Positions 11,200-23,904 of a stretch of DNA of 64,000 nt are shown here, piece after piece (positions within the stretch are counted from its first letter, which is position 1; the number at the start of each line of letters is the position of its first letter). The DNA comes from Lunularia cruciata. Taxonomy: Eukaryota; Streptophyta; Marchantiopsida; Lunulariales; Lunulariaceae. The notes beneath the pieces are model-generated. The model had not been told where the DNA came from, did no database searches, and saw only the letters and a program-made list of their open reading frames with translations. Location: the NCBI GenBank assembly GCA_948567375.1, contig OX419756.1, positions 58,878,552 through 58,942,551 on the forward strand, given 5' to 3'. The translations under genes and the position numbers were made by a program.

Positions 11200-13909
11200 A
11201 CCGACGCACACTCACGCCTGCTTTTCTCAACGATTGTTCATTGAACATCTACAGCGCAGAATGCCCTGCTTGATGTACAGTCACCTCTCGATAATTGATT
11301 GCAATGCCTCCTTTGCCTCTTGAGGTTTGCGCTATAAAGGATTTGTTCGTGATATCCTAAGATGTGTACCACAACCAATTTTTTTTTGGAGTGATTAAGA
11401 ATATCGAGAATTAACAGATGTGCACTTTATTACGATAGTTGTATTTATGAAATATAATATAATAATTTATATATTTCCTATAAATTATTATCAATTTAAA
11501 TTTATTTATTTAGAAATTAGAATACACTATCGCGTGAAATACTCATATCAAGAACAATTTCTATAGTAGCATTTGTGAAAGTGGCAACCCATAGAGAACA
11601 ACTAAGATGACAACCCATAGAAAAGGTAGGGATATCGCAGCTATGCTCCTTACGAGCATTCACTGCCAAGAATATCCTCTTAATACAGTTCAATCATGCG
11701 AGCGATTGGTGGACAGTGTGGGCTTTCAATTCCTCGTTCTGGGAGACAATAGAATTTATTCAAAATTGGTGATGATCTGGGATATCGACAACAATCTCAT
11801 GCAAATTGTATGGAATTCAAAATTACTGGTTTCTTCATCTTCTCCTCGTGGGACACCTCCTTAGATATCCTTCAGAAAGATTCGTCAGGCTGCAGCATAA
11901 CAAAGTTGCGATGAAAGTTGTAGGTGTGTTAAAACACTGGAAGTTTGAACTCGAATGCACACCAATTTTCGAGCTTCACATTTTGTAATCAATTGTTAAC
12001 ATGCCCAGTGACGAACCTTTGGTAATCGAAACGTATAAACGTCAAATTCTTTATCAGGAACGAATTGAAGAAAAGTTTTTCTACTTTTGATGGAAAGTTT
12101 TTCGGCCCTTATAATTAGCACACGTGAGCACTGGACATGCTAGTAATGGAAAGCTTAGATCACAGTTGTAAGTAGCGTTCGAACCATTCAATAGACCCTC
12201 CCCGCAGAGAACTGATGTCAATTGAGAATCCCATAAGGTTGCGGTTAGAACGCTACGAGGATGTTATACGAGGATCTTGAATTCCGGCAAAATCCCTAGT
12301 ATGTACATAGCGCTCAGAGGGATGTGAGAGCTATTATTCTTTGGCCTATCACATCAACAACGTGATGTTTTACGTGCTGCTGAGAGAGAACTTGACCATA
12401 GGATTAACACTTCGTACACAAGTAACTTATTGGTCGTACATCAGGGGCTACATAACTCGTAACCTCAGGTCATTAAGATGTCGCCTAGTTTAACTATAAT
12501 AGCACACTGATGAGACATCGCTCGTTTTCTCCACTTGGAACCAGAAGAGCACCGGGAAAATTATGCTCCAGTTTGACGGGGTGGGGAGGTGACATGATAA
12601 GCACATCATTGATTGTGTGATGCCAACATGAGGCACATCTCCACATGAGTATGGCGTTTGGCAATCATGGAATGAAACATTATTTGAGTAGTACTACTTA
12701 CATACGCAAGAAAGCATCAAAGAGTTTAGGGTAAAAGAGTAGAACTTCAGTCATTCATGCTGGAAAGGATATTCCACCAGATGACGGGAGAGAGACTTTA
12801 CTAAAGTGACTTTTTGGCCTCACTTGGTATAATCGACCGCAGTAAAGTGAAGAATGGAGAGGTAGGTCAAGATCGCCTCGAGACAATGGGATATCGACAT
12901 TAGAGATCTTCATCTAAGTTAGAAAACACACGGTTCGTACAAGGCGGCAGGTAGCAAAATATGAAAACTTTAAAAACCAACTGCAAATGATCAGTGAGTG
13001 ATATATGGTCACATGTATTGAATGAGTTGTTTCTTGTTACAAATAAGATCTGAATTTGGTAGGTGTCACACAGGACTTGCAATAATAACGTTCGAGAAAG
13101 AGAATGTAATACTCGATATCTGAACTGTCAAATTGAAGGTCTTTAACATTTTATTCTATATTTTAATCATCATAATTTTGTTTACTGCTCAAGGGAGTCT
13201 GGTTGATATATCACATTTACGAATCAAGAAATGGTTAGAGAGAGGAAACATAATTTCTGGGCAATAAATTCCGAATGGGTAAATCAGATCATGAGATTAT
13301 TTATGTGATGAATCTAAAATGGAGATCACAGTAAACGACCTTGTATACTTGCTGGAAGCAGGTAGACCTGTCTATTGAATCAACTCTCTATGGAGTTTCA
13401 ACTAAATTTGAGGTAGGATGCAAGATGGTTGTCATTGTCAACTAGCAATGAAACTAACGATGAGACGAGGGCAGTGTATAAATCAGCAAGGTGACAAAAA
13501 GACAAATTGCAGTACTCAATTCATCGACAAAGACATTTGTCTCCAGACTCTACAATTCGGATTGTTAAAGAAACATAAGCGCCATAATGACAGAACAGGT
13601 CCTACCTTGCTATGAGTCCAAACATCCTACTTTACATGGTTATCATTTAACTTTAACTGGACCATGCCACTGAACTATGTTTTGTACAAAAACACTATTG
13701 TTTTCCTACCTAGAGCTAGAACATGTGCTAGGTCTCATGATTTCTATCTGACATGTCAACCTAAAGACCAATTGTGAAAGGAAACCTGAAGTGCATTGTT
13801 AAAATTCAATGTACTTCCATTGTTAAAATCAATGTACTTCCATCAGCTCGAGCTTGTTAGTCATTGTGCACTCTTCAATACACAAGACTCCCTCTCTCCA
13901 TGAGCTGCA
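11200..13909. other. Intergenic stretch, no gene recognised
   Basis: Holds an AT-rich patch at about 11,430-11,530 and small open frames (longest 85 codons, 11607-11864) with no motif. There is no recognisable transposon, tRNA or rRNA besides the fragment near 11.16 kb. The right end should hold the 3' flank of the minus-strand ELIP copy. Confidence 0.5.
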
Positions 13910-14775
13910 CTATTGGACCAATTGGTGGATTAGCGGTTCTTGACGGATCATCTCATCTATAATCAATGAAGCAAACCCAATCATGGCAAGGCGCCCATTC
14001 CAACGCTCCGCTCTACCTGTAAACGGGCCAAATCTTCTACTGTCGGTGGATTCTGCGTTCAAGATAGGTACCATAGAAGCATAAGTGAAAATCTGCACAG
14101 CTAAGACAAAGAATACCAGGCCATAGGTGACCGGGTTGTATATCTGCTCCATAATAGTCAAGCCTGTCGCCTTCTCTGCACAGAGACCCCACACTGACCC
14201 CAACATAGCCTGCAAAAACGAACGCATCATGCAATCAGATGAAGATACTTCGGCAAGGTCAGAAGTTCCCTTACTTCAGTGTCCGAAATCACATCGTACT
14301 TCAGCTAAGTTTATTGGTCATCTACATGCCACGAAATTATGTTAGTTGAAGGAGGCGAAATTACTCAAATTGCTTTTATGGGTGTCCGAAGATGCTTACC
14401 AATCGTCCATTGATAGTCTCTGGTGCTGCTCCATCGAAAGCGAACAAAAGACCGGGATCCAGTCTCAGGGCGTCTCTCAATTTCTGGCCGAGGGTAAAAG
14501 GACCCAGAAGTGGGAATGGAACCAAATACAGACTGCTTCTCGGATCGATTCTCCTCTTGGTTCCGGAGAATATCTTCCCTTGTAATCGGCGTCTTGGTAA
14601 CTCTGTCCACCGCTTCTTTCAATCCGCCCAGTTTCTCCCCCAGGCCTAGACCAGATGTCCACCGAATGTGTCCCTTTCTGGTACGACGAGTGTAGGGTCT
14701 AATTTGCCTGGTAATATGTCCTACACCTTTGCCACTCAAAGCAGAAACGCTCCTCAAACACAAAGTCCCCTCCAT
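13910..14775 (-). pseudogene. ELIP paralogue with a frameshift in exon 1
   Basis: Clear relative of the intact ELIP to the right, with the same two-exon structure: exon 1 14775-14400, exon 2 14209-13910, GT-AG intron at the same place (after NGR + one residue). Exon 1 gives a chloroplast-transit-like N-terminus, then ITREDILRNQEENRSEKQSV and SGSFYPRPEIERRPETG. Right after that the frame is lost: compared with the paralogue, about 8 bases are missing around 14443-14452. The downstream code for FAFDGAAPETINGRL is intact but in another frame. Exon 2 encodes all of the second and third membrane helices, including AERWNGRLAMIGFASLIIDE. The one lesion truncates the protein before helix 1. It looks like a recent loss; an assembly error of exactly this size seems less likely but possible. 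Confidence 0.8.
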
Positions 14776-15665
14776 ACTCTTTCACCAGTCGAGTTCCTTC
14801 AACTCAGTTGAACCTCAGCTCAATCCAAGTGCCAGAATATAGTAGGAGATTGTCGCAGAAAAGTGACAAACAACAAACCCTTAAACACAAATTCCAGCAG
14901 TTCAGAACGAGGAGCAGCTGCCCGGAGCGATAAGTACCACCTTCGCAAGTCGAGGTTTGGTCGCCTTCAAAGTTCGGCAAATCAAATTTCTCTAATCTCC
15001 TCTATAATATTCCGGTGGGTTTTGTGAAGTACACCCGCCACTTGGATCGCCCACGTCTCAGAAACTGATTGGCGCTGAACGCAGCGACATGTATCATAAA
15101 CAGAACTGTTGATGTGGCAAGGCTTTATGGAGCTCTCAGAGGAAATGGATAAATCGAAACCTTCTTAACTAGAGAAATATGCATCTTATCCCATCACTTG
15201 GACCAATTTATCCCACGCACACAAGGAAGACTTGAACTTCGACACATCGGAGTTTGACACTACGGATATCAGCTTTTTGGCATGTCCTTTCTGCTCAACT
15301 CGAAACTTCGACCCATCGGACTTCTGACACGAGGAATAGCAGCTTTTCGCGTGTCGTCCCCCTTCAGTAGCTCGTAAATCTCTCTAAATTCGCCCACGTG
15401 TTGGGTACAATTATCGACACGAGATGAAACTGCATGTTCCATCCGACGACATTTAGAATGATTCACATGATTCCAGAGCGGTCGTCTTCCCATGGTGGCG
15501 ATTATAAAAATGAGTCTCAACATATAGTTTGTCAACGGAAGCGATCGAGTATACTCCAAATTTTAAGTATCAAGCGGAAAACATCTTGTACAGTGTATAT
15601 TCTTTCCTTTCTACAAGGACGCATTTGATATTGTTACTCTTCCCTGTAATTGATTGAGAGGAATC
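14776..15665. promoter_or_regulatory. Shared promoter region of the divergent ELIP pair
   Basis: The ~890 bp between the two start codons is the only upstream DNA for both genes. A palindromic G-box CACGTG lies at 15395-15400, the type bound by light- and ABA-related bZIP/bHLH factors, and a second ACGT core (ccacgtct) lies near 15051. A TATA box (tataaaa, 15503-15509) sits about 157 bp before the plus-strand ATG. ELIP genes are light- and desiccation-induced in plants generally, which fits a G-box, but regulation here is inferred. A 69-bp-spaced duplication lies between the two ACGT sites. Confidence 0.6.
15235..15358 (+). repeat. Imperfect direct duplication in the ELIP promoter, 69-bp period
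   Basis: aacttcgacacatcgga at 15235 recurs as aacttcgacccatcgga at 15304, and similarity continues through tgacac, ggatatcagctttt / ggaatagcagctttt and catgtc / cgtgtc. The two copies lie directly upstream of the G-box. A duplicated promoter block could double a binding site. Confidence 0.75.
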
Positions 15666-16528
15666 ATGGCATCTATGAGCTCGGTCTTGCAAGCTTCGAC
15701 AGTCTTCTCTACTGTCGGACAAAAAGCCAGTGTTCAATCTCTTCGCAATGTGAGGAGTACGATCAGATCGCCGGGATTGGTGAGCAGGAGCTTGATCCGT
15801 TGTGAGGCGAAGGAAGGTCTGCAAGAAGCTATCGACAAGAACACGAAGGTTGATATTACACGAGAGGACATTTTGAAGAACCAAGAGGCGAACCAGTCAG
15901 AGAAGCAGTCAGTGTTCGGTTCTATTCCGAGCTCCGGAAGCTTTTATCCACGTCCTGAGGTTGAGAGAAGACCGGAGACCGGCGACAGGTCTCTGGGAAG
16001 CATCTTTGCTTTCGATGGTGCTGCACCCGAGACGATTAACGGACGCATGGTAAGTAGATTAATACCCTCTGGCATTTTCCAAACCCAAATTTGCTACAGG
16101 AGTATAGTAAGCGGCTGTAAATCCGTACCTCCTAGGTGTTTCTCATGTATCACGGAATCTATCAGAGGTTGGCAGATCTTGTGTCTAGACAGTCTGGCTG
16201 GTGAGTAATAAGCTTTGAGCGCGCTGTGCAGGCCATGGTGGGATTCGTGTGGGCACTACTGGCGGAGAAGGCGACCGGACTCGGTGTTCTGGAGCAGATT
16301 TCCAACCCCGGTGCTGCGGGTCTGATCAACTTCGTAGCTGTCGTGCAAATCTTCACGTTCGCGTCGATCATTCCATTCTTGAAGGGCGAGTCCACGGATG
16401 CCCGTCGCTGGGGTCCTTTCAGGGCTCAAGCCGAAAGGTGGAATGGGCGTCTTGCCATGCTCGGTTTCGCTTCATTGATCATCGACGAAGCCATCCGTGG
16501 CATGCCCTTCATCACTGCTCTCCATTGA
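15666..16528 (+). CDS. ELIP: Early light-induced protein (ELIP)
   Basis: A thylakoid-membrane, chlorophyll-binding photoprotection protein of the light-harvesting superfamily, made under high light, cold or drying. Predicted 226 residues from exons 15666-16049 and 16232-16528 (GT-AG, phase 0). The start at 15666 is the first ATG; the frame opens slightly earlier at a non-ATG codon. Residues 1 to ~46 are Ser/Arg-rich and Glu/Asp-poor, as in a plastid transit peptide (ends near SLIRCEAKE). Helix 1 carries APETINGRM plus AMVGFVWALLAE (residues 120-140, Glu122/Asn125/Arg127), helix 2 is LINFVAVVQIFTFASIIPFL (159-178), and helix 3 is AERWNGRLAMLGFASLIIDE (195-214, Glu196/Asn199/Arg201). Helices 1 and 3 have the ExxNGR chlorophyll-ligand motif. 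Length and layout are normal for ELIPs. The frame is intact. Confidence 0.93.
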
Positions 16529-19500
16529 TTCATATACTCAGTTTGATTATCAGTTTTCGCTGAGAACGTTCACCTCATACAAAATCTGATCAATTAATGC
16601 TGAAAATTGTGATATTTCCCGAGGACGACGAACTACTTCCTGGTCCTCGGTAGTGATTCCTGTGTTCAGACGCAGTGCGGAAGAAGCTTCAAGATGTATA
16701 TTGGAAACGACGTAGAATGTTTATTTTCTCGTCGCATGAACCCATAGAGGATACGAACTATCATGCTGTATATTAAGTCTTGAGATCAAGAAAATCTGAC
16801 GACATTTCTTCAATCTGCATTGTTCCTACTATTCACGAAGGAGTGATTCTCCGCATCAAGTATTTATCGGGGCATGTATTTGAATTGAAGTACAATACGT
16901 AATTCAATTTCGTTTCGTACTCACTTTGTCGAACCTGCTCAGTGCACTGAACTATTGTTACTGCAGCCGAATCAGTCACAAATGCTGTCGTCAGATCTTT
17001 ATTTGCTCAAATATGATTTGCTACAATGCACTAAAACCGCCGAAAATCCTCGAAATGATTACTAATCTCGATAAACAGACATCAAAATCGTCATCAGCAA
17101 TAGTGATAATTCTCGGATACATCTTCTTCATCCCGCCGTGAAAATTTCTCGTGACCCAGTAAACAATACTTCGTGAAAATATAGTAATGAAAGAATTGTT
17201 TGAATACATTGTCACAAATATATGCTGACCATAACTGAATAAGAACCCATGAAGGTATTTTGAGGTTGGAATCGCAAAAATCAAGTAGTAATCCAGAACG
17301 AGATTACCGATACAGTATTGTTGAGAAGGTCAAATGTCCTTTACTCGGATGTGCACACGACCGGACTAGAAACTCATGATGGATGGATACAACGGTGGAG
17401 AGGAAACCTTGCTCCGTTATTGGGTAGTGAGAAACCTGGATTGTCAACTCCCTGTACAATCAATCATATCTAACATTCTCTCGAGTTGGTAGATCCCCGA
17501 TTATGGTACTCTGAGTTTCAGACAGACAATCATTGCAACACTGGCAGACGGGCTGCTGGAATTCTACGAGACAGATTGTGAACGGGAACACGAAATCCAT
17601 GTTACATGGAAGGCACAGGTAAAAAGATAATATACAATGATGCGTAGGGTCCGCGCGCAAAAAGAGAGCACATTGCAGCCGAAGAGTGCAGGCGTGGAAT
17701 ACACGAGGACCATGGTCGTACAAGTGACGTAGGTAGGCTTGGTGCCTGTCAACGAGCCTTTTTGCTTACGGGCCAGATCTCGGTGGCTGTAGAGGTTACA
17801 GGTGAGCACAGGTACCGTAGATGAAAAGCTGAGCGGGTAGAACCGATCTCATGATGGGCAATCTAATCTCTCCTCTAAACGGGTCAAAACAAGCAAGCTA
17901 AGCTTGTCAGCTCACATTCAATGGTCTCGGATTCCTGCACCCGAAGTAGGAACTGGTAATCAATTTTTACACTCTCAGTCTCGTAACGACTTAGGCTCGA
18001 GGTAGACAGTAGTGATGTACGGTACGAGGTCTGCATGCATTGAAGTACAAGTTTTCTCATTCGTTGCCGAACTTACTGGCACCTTAAGATCTGTTCCCTT
18101 TATTTTGTGTTGCTTGTCGAGTCTCATTTCCTCCGCGGACAGACAATCATCATATGAAGTTTGGATGTTCGCTTGTTTATACCCGATCTGAGGTGAGTCC
18201 CCAGGAAACGTACATCTCATGTTACTTTTCTGAAAACACACTTTATTTTCGATGTGAACTTTTCCCTGCAGCAGCTTTCGGTCTCTTCGATGATCGCCAC
18301 ATCTTTCGTCATTTATAAAGGAGTCAACGCATTATCTTCTGTAGAGAGAATCAGTGAAGAAGAAAGAGCCTGAAAGCTTGAGCAATCATGCTTTTCCGTC
18401 ATAAACATTCTGCATGCACTCCAGGATGGAGTGATAGGAACACCAGTGGTTTTGCAAATTTACCTCACCACCCGAATCATTTTACCTTTCCTATGTAGAG
18501 TTTGTACTCTTATTCTTCAGGTCTCTTGAGAATGTTGAAACGGTTTCCAGTAAATCGTTCGTGGACATACCAACTGAACATCTTCAAATACATTCAGTCG
18601 GCCATCTACTTCAGGAAGTTCAGAAGAGATATATGGATCTACGAGTCAAACCATCAAACTTCCAACTCATCAGTTAATACTAAACTTCATAACAACAAAC
18701 AGTTCATAACCCGCATGGCAAATATAATTACCAAAGTAGGGTTTTACTGAGTACCTTTATTTAAAGATTTTAGTTTGACGGACGTCCGTGGTGCAACTCT
18801 GTTTCAGTTCTGAAACTGTACTTTTTTTCCAAACGTCAAAGCTGCTAATTGCGAGACATGCTGTGACATATCATGTGCTTCGATGGATGCATCACAATGC
18901 GGAGTTGACACAGGCTTGGCTCATACGAAATTGTTCGTTACTGTGAAGCATGTGAAGGAATTTTGGAAGCCATAGTAACGCTCTAGAGTTGCAGTTTTAA
19001 GGTTTCCTACGAAGGAGTATCACTCAGATGCAAAAAATTTCGACAAGGCGTTCTCCAGTTTGATATGGGTTGGTTCAGTAACCGTTCTAGTATTGTGAAG
19101 AAAAAGCAGAGGACCTTACAGTGGTCAAATTACGTTGGACCATCCATCCAGTCCCTGTAGTTGACTACACTCGGAGTCTCTGGGCCATGTGGTTTTGCAT
19201 CTCCTGCGGATAATTTCTGTCGAGATTGTGCATGCGAGTTCGTTACTAAAAGTGAGTGGATCTGCAGTTGTGGTCAACAGGGGGAACAATATGGACACAA
19301 CGAAGAGAAGGCAAGGTCTCTGGAGATTCTCTGATTCAGTTACGCTTACTCCTTGCACACAATCAGTCCATCTCTTGTGAACCATGAAAAACCTGAGAAA
19401 CGACGAATTACCGCGATCTCAACAAGGACAACCATAAGATCCCGATAATTCGGCTTTTCTGGTAAGGAGGGCCAAAAGTTTGATTCTGTGCAATGAGCTT

Positions 19501-22050
19501 GCACCAAACAGCTCAAGTTTGTGCGTAGAAGTCGAAGAGGCTGGTCTCGAAGTTCAAGATTGAAACCAGAATAGAAGTGTCTCACTCTAACAGTGCAACT
19601 CGAGCATTTGTCTTTGACCACTCTGTGAAATTGTAAAGTAAATGACGGAACCATCTCGAATACAGTGCCATCTTTCCGTGTGCCCGCTAAGTTTCCTCCC
19701 ACGAGAACGCAGAGACGCTCCATCATAGCTTTTTGTCTAAAATTCCTGGCATCATTTCTAATCAGCCATTCTTAGGATTCCCATTATGTAGCGATCATGA
19801 TAATGGGCATATCTGATAGGTAGGTTGGTTGTACGGAAATTTGCTCAATATGTGGGAGCAAATGTCCAGTTCAACCAATGTTCACGGTTGTAAGACAGTC
19901 GCGAAACAAAAATTCCTCGATACCCATACGCTCCACACTCATCTCCTTCGGGGCCCGCCTTCTAATTTCTCGACATCTTCATCGGCTGCATTTTCCGTTT
20001 CGTTCTCGTCAGACTGAAGTGGTTCGAGATGGAAATCTCCCACCAAACTGCCCACACAAAATCCATGCATGATTCAACAGGCTCCCAATAAATAATCGAA
20101 ACAATTATTCGCACAATTTGACTCACTGGCAGCCGATGCCGTAAGCGATTGAAACCATGAGAAACAGGCATGTTTCTCGTCGATCTTCGGTCTTGAAACG
20201 GAACCCCGCGGGTTTCTAGAGAAACGTCTGGACCGACAGGGCACTTTTTGGTCTCTTCAAACTCACAAGGTACGAACCTTATTTCCACGTCTCATTGCAT
20301 GGGCCGGCGACCAAGCCCAGTACCTTAACTGCAGTTATTTCATCTTGGGTGGGGGGGTCCGAATCTTACCTACTTTACTTCCGGCCATATCCATCTTTTC
20401 GTCTTCTTGCCATTAATCCTCCATTCGTTGAGTGTTCCTGTACTTCTTGATAAGACCAAGAATCCAACGGTAAAGGGGAAGAGAGTGTATAAATCTCGAG
20501 TAGGATTTTTATGTATTTTGTTTGGAACGAAAGTTGGAGAAAACAGTGAAGCTCCTTCTTAGAGTTTCATGATGATCGATGTTGCCGGTATCTTGATACA
20601 AAGTTTCCTAATCCTAAGATTCTTGCTCCTACATTTAGCATCTTATGATGGTCCCTATTATTGCCTAGTTTGCCAACAGACAAAAGCTAAAGGGGTAAAA
20701 TTTAATAAAAGCATTTTTAATCAACCAGATTCAAACTCAGACATATTTAATGTGACAGTTAATTCCAGAGGAGAGGCAAGAAAAGGATGAGAAAGATAAA
20801 TAATTCTTATTGCTTCCTCCTCTACCACGAGTGCAATCTGGGGCACCGTAGTATAATTTTCTCTTCCCCATGAAAGATATCACCATCATGATCAGGGAGT
20901 TGTTGGGTCTATAATCTACGTCTTGAAAGATTCTATTGGTACTGACGCAGTTCATGACTAGCCTTCATGTTGAGATTAAATAATTAAAGGAGAAGGTAGG
21001 ATCTAGGAGATCTTATTCTGGATAACCTTTTCAATCACCTATAAAAAATGGTTTAAAGGCATGAACCATTTACAATGATCTTATATTGTATCTATCTTAT
21101 AATCTTTTCCTGGATGCAGGAGTACTAGTGGACCCCTTCTCTATTAGCCAGAGAGTTCTGATCACTCGGAATTGAGTAGCGAAAAAAGAAAGTGTCAGTA
21201 AATTAAAGGTAAACTTGTGAAAAGTCACGAATATGCACGGTGCCAGCCAACAAAGACAAATTAGTAACGCCTAGATAAAATGCAAGTTGCAAGATTTGCA
21301 GGTGAGCATCGACTTTATTTCAGCTTAAATGATAATGACGTCTTCTAAATTACTTGACATGTTTTATATCAGAACTCGTACTTGCACCCAGATATTATGG
21401 ATTGTGTAGTTCAATGTGGGTATGAACTTCATTCTCATGGGCTTTACGTTCTAGCACTTTCTCGTCATGCTCTTTGATAGGTGGCAATTCTCTGCGTCAT
21501 CTTTTCCCTTCTTTTCCTTGGAATTAGTTTTGGATTTTGAAACCTGTATGTCACAGCGTGCATGCAAGATCATTCCAAGGTGTTGCTGAAGCTAAATCTT
21601 AACACAACGTTGTTTCTAAATAACAAGATAAACAGCAATCCTTTTAGACGGTTCTAGGACATTTTCCACAGAAGAGTATCGACCTCGCTTTTGTGCCTCT
21701 AGTTATATTCTCTTCGTATTAAAGCTAAAATGTACAATGCGCTATCTACATCGAGAATCTGCGTCCAAAAGACAATAGACATGTCACGGGGGGATGCTAG
21801 AGATTGATTATATTTGCATTGCTGCTAAACGGATTGAAGTACGATGAAAGATGCGCAATTTTATGCGCTCATTTTGATTTACGCCTCCCTAAAGTACAAA
21901 GGAATGTTGGGAGAGACTATGTAGCCGACGAAAGTATAAAGTGAATTTGTTCACCAAGAACCTGTTATAAACCACTTTTGTGTCTTTCAGTCAATTTTGT
22001 ACTAAGAAAGCGGGGAGATTTAAATGCACGTCGCATTGAAGAACGAACTC
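16529..22050. other. 5.5-kb stretch without a supportable gene
   Basis: Balanced base composition unlike the transposon regions, but open frames are short. The longest (19346-19726, minus, 126 codons) has an ATG and several cysteines but no family I recognise, and 19962-20288 minus (108 codons) is similar. No intron-linked series of frames, tRNA or rRNA could be assembled. It may hold decayed genes or non-coding transcripts. Confidence 0.5.
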
Positions 22051-22559
22051 TTAAACTCGAGGAGTCAATGGAACAGTAACCTGCATATTCGGTACGCAAC
22101 TCGACGGCCAAATCATATGTGAAAGGAGGAGCATAATTCGGGATGGGAACCTCCCACGTTCCTTGAACGAGTAGTACACGTTCTTCACTGCAGTCGAGTG
22201 AATCTCCCCGTCAAACGCTGTACAGTTCAGGGTCCTACCTTGACGAGAATGTCTTTTGTCCGTGCGTCCGGCAAGCACCTCTGTACACGTGGCCTCATAC
22301 TTGGGGTGGAGTCAAGCAGCTCTGTACATGTGGCAGCGGGCTTGGTTTGTTTATGCATGTGTCCAGGTGATTTCTGTTTTGAGCGCTATTCCCCATTCTT
22401 TTTTTATTCCAAGTCATTTACACAAATTATTTCTTATTCAAGAAAACAATATATAAGAGGAATACTTTTGTGTATCCAATATGTAACATTGCCATATCGT
22501 CTGGTACCCAGCGAAATCCTCCTTAAAGTTTCTGTTGTTTTCTATTGAGTGGATGCTCT

Positions 22560-22715
22560 TTTCCTACACATGTTCCAAGCCTCCACTGGTTATTGCTCGC
22601 GGCAGAGTCAGTTTGGCCTCCACCTGGGATGCCAAGATGCGACTCCAGGGTTCGAACCCAGGCCTGGCTAACCACACGGACGGGGCTCGGACGTTCATGC
22701 AACCATAGCGACCAC
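22560..22715 (-). mobile_element. Possible tRNA-derived SINE fragment
   Basis: On the minus strand there is an A-box-like tggtcgctatggttgc (near 22710) followed about 50 bp later by a B box GGGTTCGAACCC (around 22651-22662). The B box fits a T-arm with stem ctggg/cctgg around loop ttcgaac. On the plus strand the same stem does not pair, which favours the minus orientation. No complete cloverleaf can be folded, so a functional tRNA is unlikely and a tRNA-derived SINE is the better reading. Copy number is unknown. Confidence 0.4.
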
Positions 22716-23794
22716 CCACCAAAAAAATGAAGATTACATATTTTCCTTCTAGTATCTTGTTGAAGTTTCATTAAGTATTACTTACTCTTGTATCATTTCG
22801 GCTTATCTTAGTATCATGTTACGGAGGTATTCTATTCATGAGTAGAATATATGGTGTTTAAAGTGACAACTTGGCAATAAATGTTCTAGGATCTTCCACG
22901 CCTCATCCTTCTTTCAAGTTTCAATGAGCATACACTAACCGTGAACTACTTTAGCCATCGCTGAAATCATAATGCCTGCTACCTCTTTTGATTTAGGCTA
23001 TACATGGACGTGAGACTGAAAGAGGAGTTAATAATTGATGAGGTAGAAATAGGACACTACTTCATCAGTTATTAACCTCCAAAAAAGAAGTTTTACTGTT
23101 TGCACGTTATATCCATGGGATTTGCTCTGACATTCATGTGGAGAATGAGAACCCTTCTATTCCGTATTGAATTTGATCGATTGCATGCAGAACCAACCAG
23201 ATGACTTAGAGCTTTATTTATATATTCCTTGCAGAGTATATTTATTAGTACATTGAAAGCAAAATGTGGCGAAGGTGTATCAACTCAAGGTATTCAGTTA
23301 ATTTAAGCGCCTGTGATTCTAAGAATACGTGATGAACTCCTTGTACCTTCTTCACAGCAGTGTCCTTGTGTTATTTAAGTTTGAGGAAAGGCACACGGCA
23401 TACACAAAAGTACAAAATATGTTTCAAGTGAATTATACATGTTATTAGGTCAACCACTAAAATTAATAAGTGGAAATAAAGATCACCTTATTGGTAGGTT
23501 GTCAATTTCATCTGCTCGTAGTGATGATACACGGACAGTTCTTTACCCGCTTAATTTGTGGCTCAATCCTTACCATGTGAGAAACGCAGAAACTTCGTGG
23601 ATGGAACCCGAATTTAGGTACTGTGCATTGATGAATCACTACCTCTTTCGTCCACCACGTAGAAATCAAATCGATGGTTGCGAGGAAAAGTCCCTACTGC
23701 AGTTAACCATGCCTCAACAAGCATGGGCCAAACGGGGCAAACTTTGCTATTTCCTTGACGGTCTACAGTCCTGTAGCTATTATTATTATTAGCT

Positions 23795-23841
23795 AGCATG
23801 TACTTTCCCTTTCCTGAGGGAGGATAGGGAAAGTACATGCT
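23795..23841. repeat. Perfect 16-bp inverted repeat with 15-nt loop
   Basis: agcatgtactttccct at 23795-23810 is exactly complementary to 23826-23841, with the loop ttcctgagggaggat. It follows a TTA microsatellite (tattattattatt) and lies about 65 bp before the first recognisable sequence of a non-LTR retroelement, so it could be an insertion-associated structure, a transcription-stop hairpin or a MITE end. Confidence 0.85.
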
Positions 23842-23904
23842 TGGGCTTCTTCTACTCCGAACTCGGAGGAGCAAAGAAAAGCTTCATGGCCTACGGGGTT
23901 TCAT

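Noticed and set aside
14392-14695. Plus-strand frames overlapping ELIP exon 1.
   Set aside because: They are antisense shadows of the minus-strand ELIP copy.
19346-19726. 126-codon minus-strand frame with ATG and several cysteines.
   Set aside because: No motif, no partner exons and no conservation evidence; within the range of chance frames in 5 kb of DNA.
22051-22278. Minus-strand frames reading like the end of an ML/NPC2 lipid-binding protein (VPIPNYAPPFTYDLAVEL).
   Set aside because: The resemblance covers about 20 residues, needs a frame change, and lacks the conserved cysteine pattern and upstream exons. Too weak to name.
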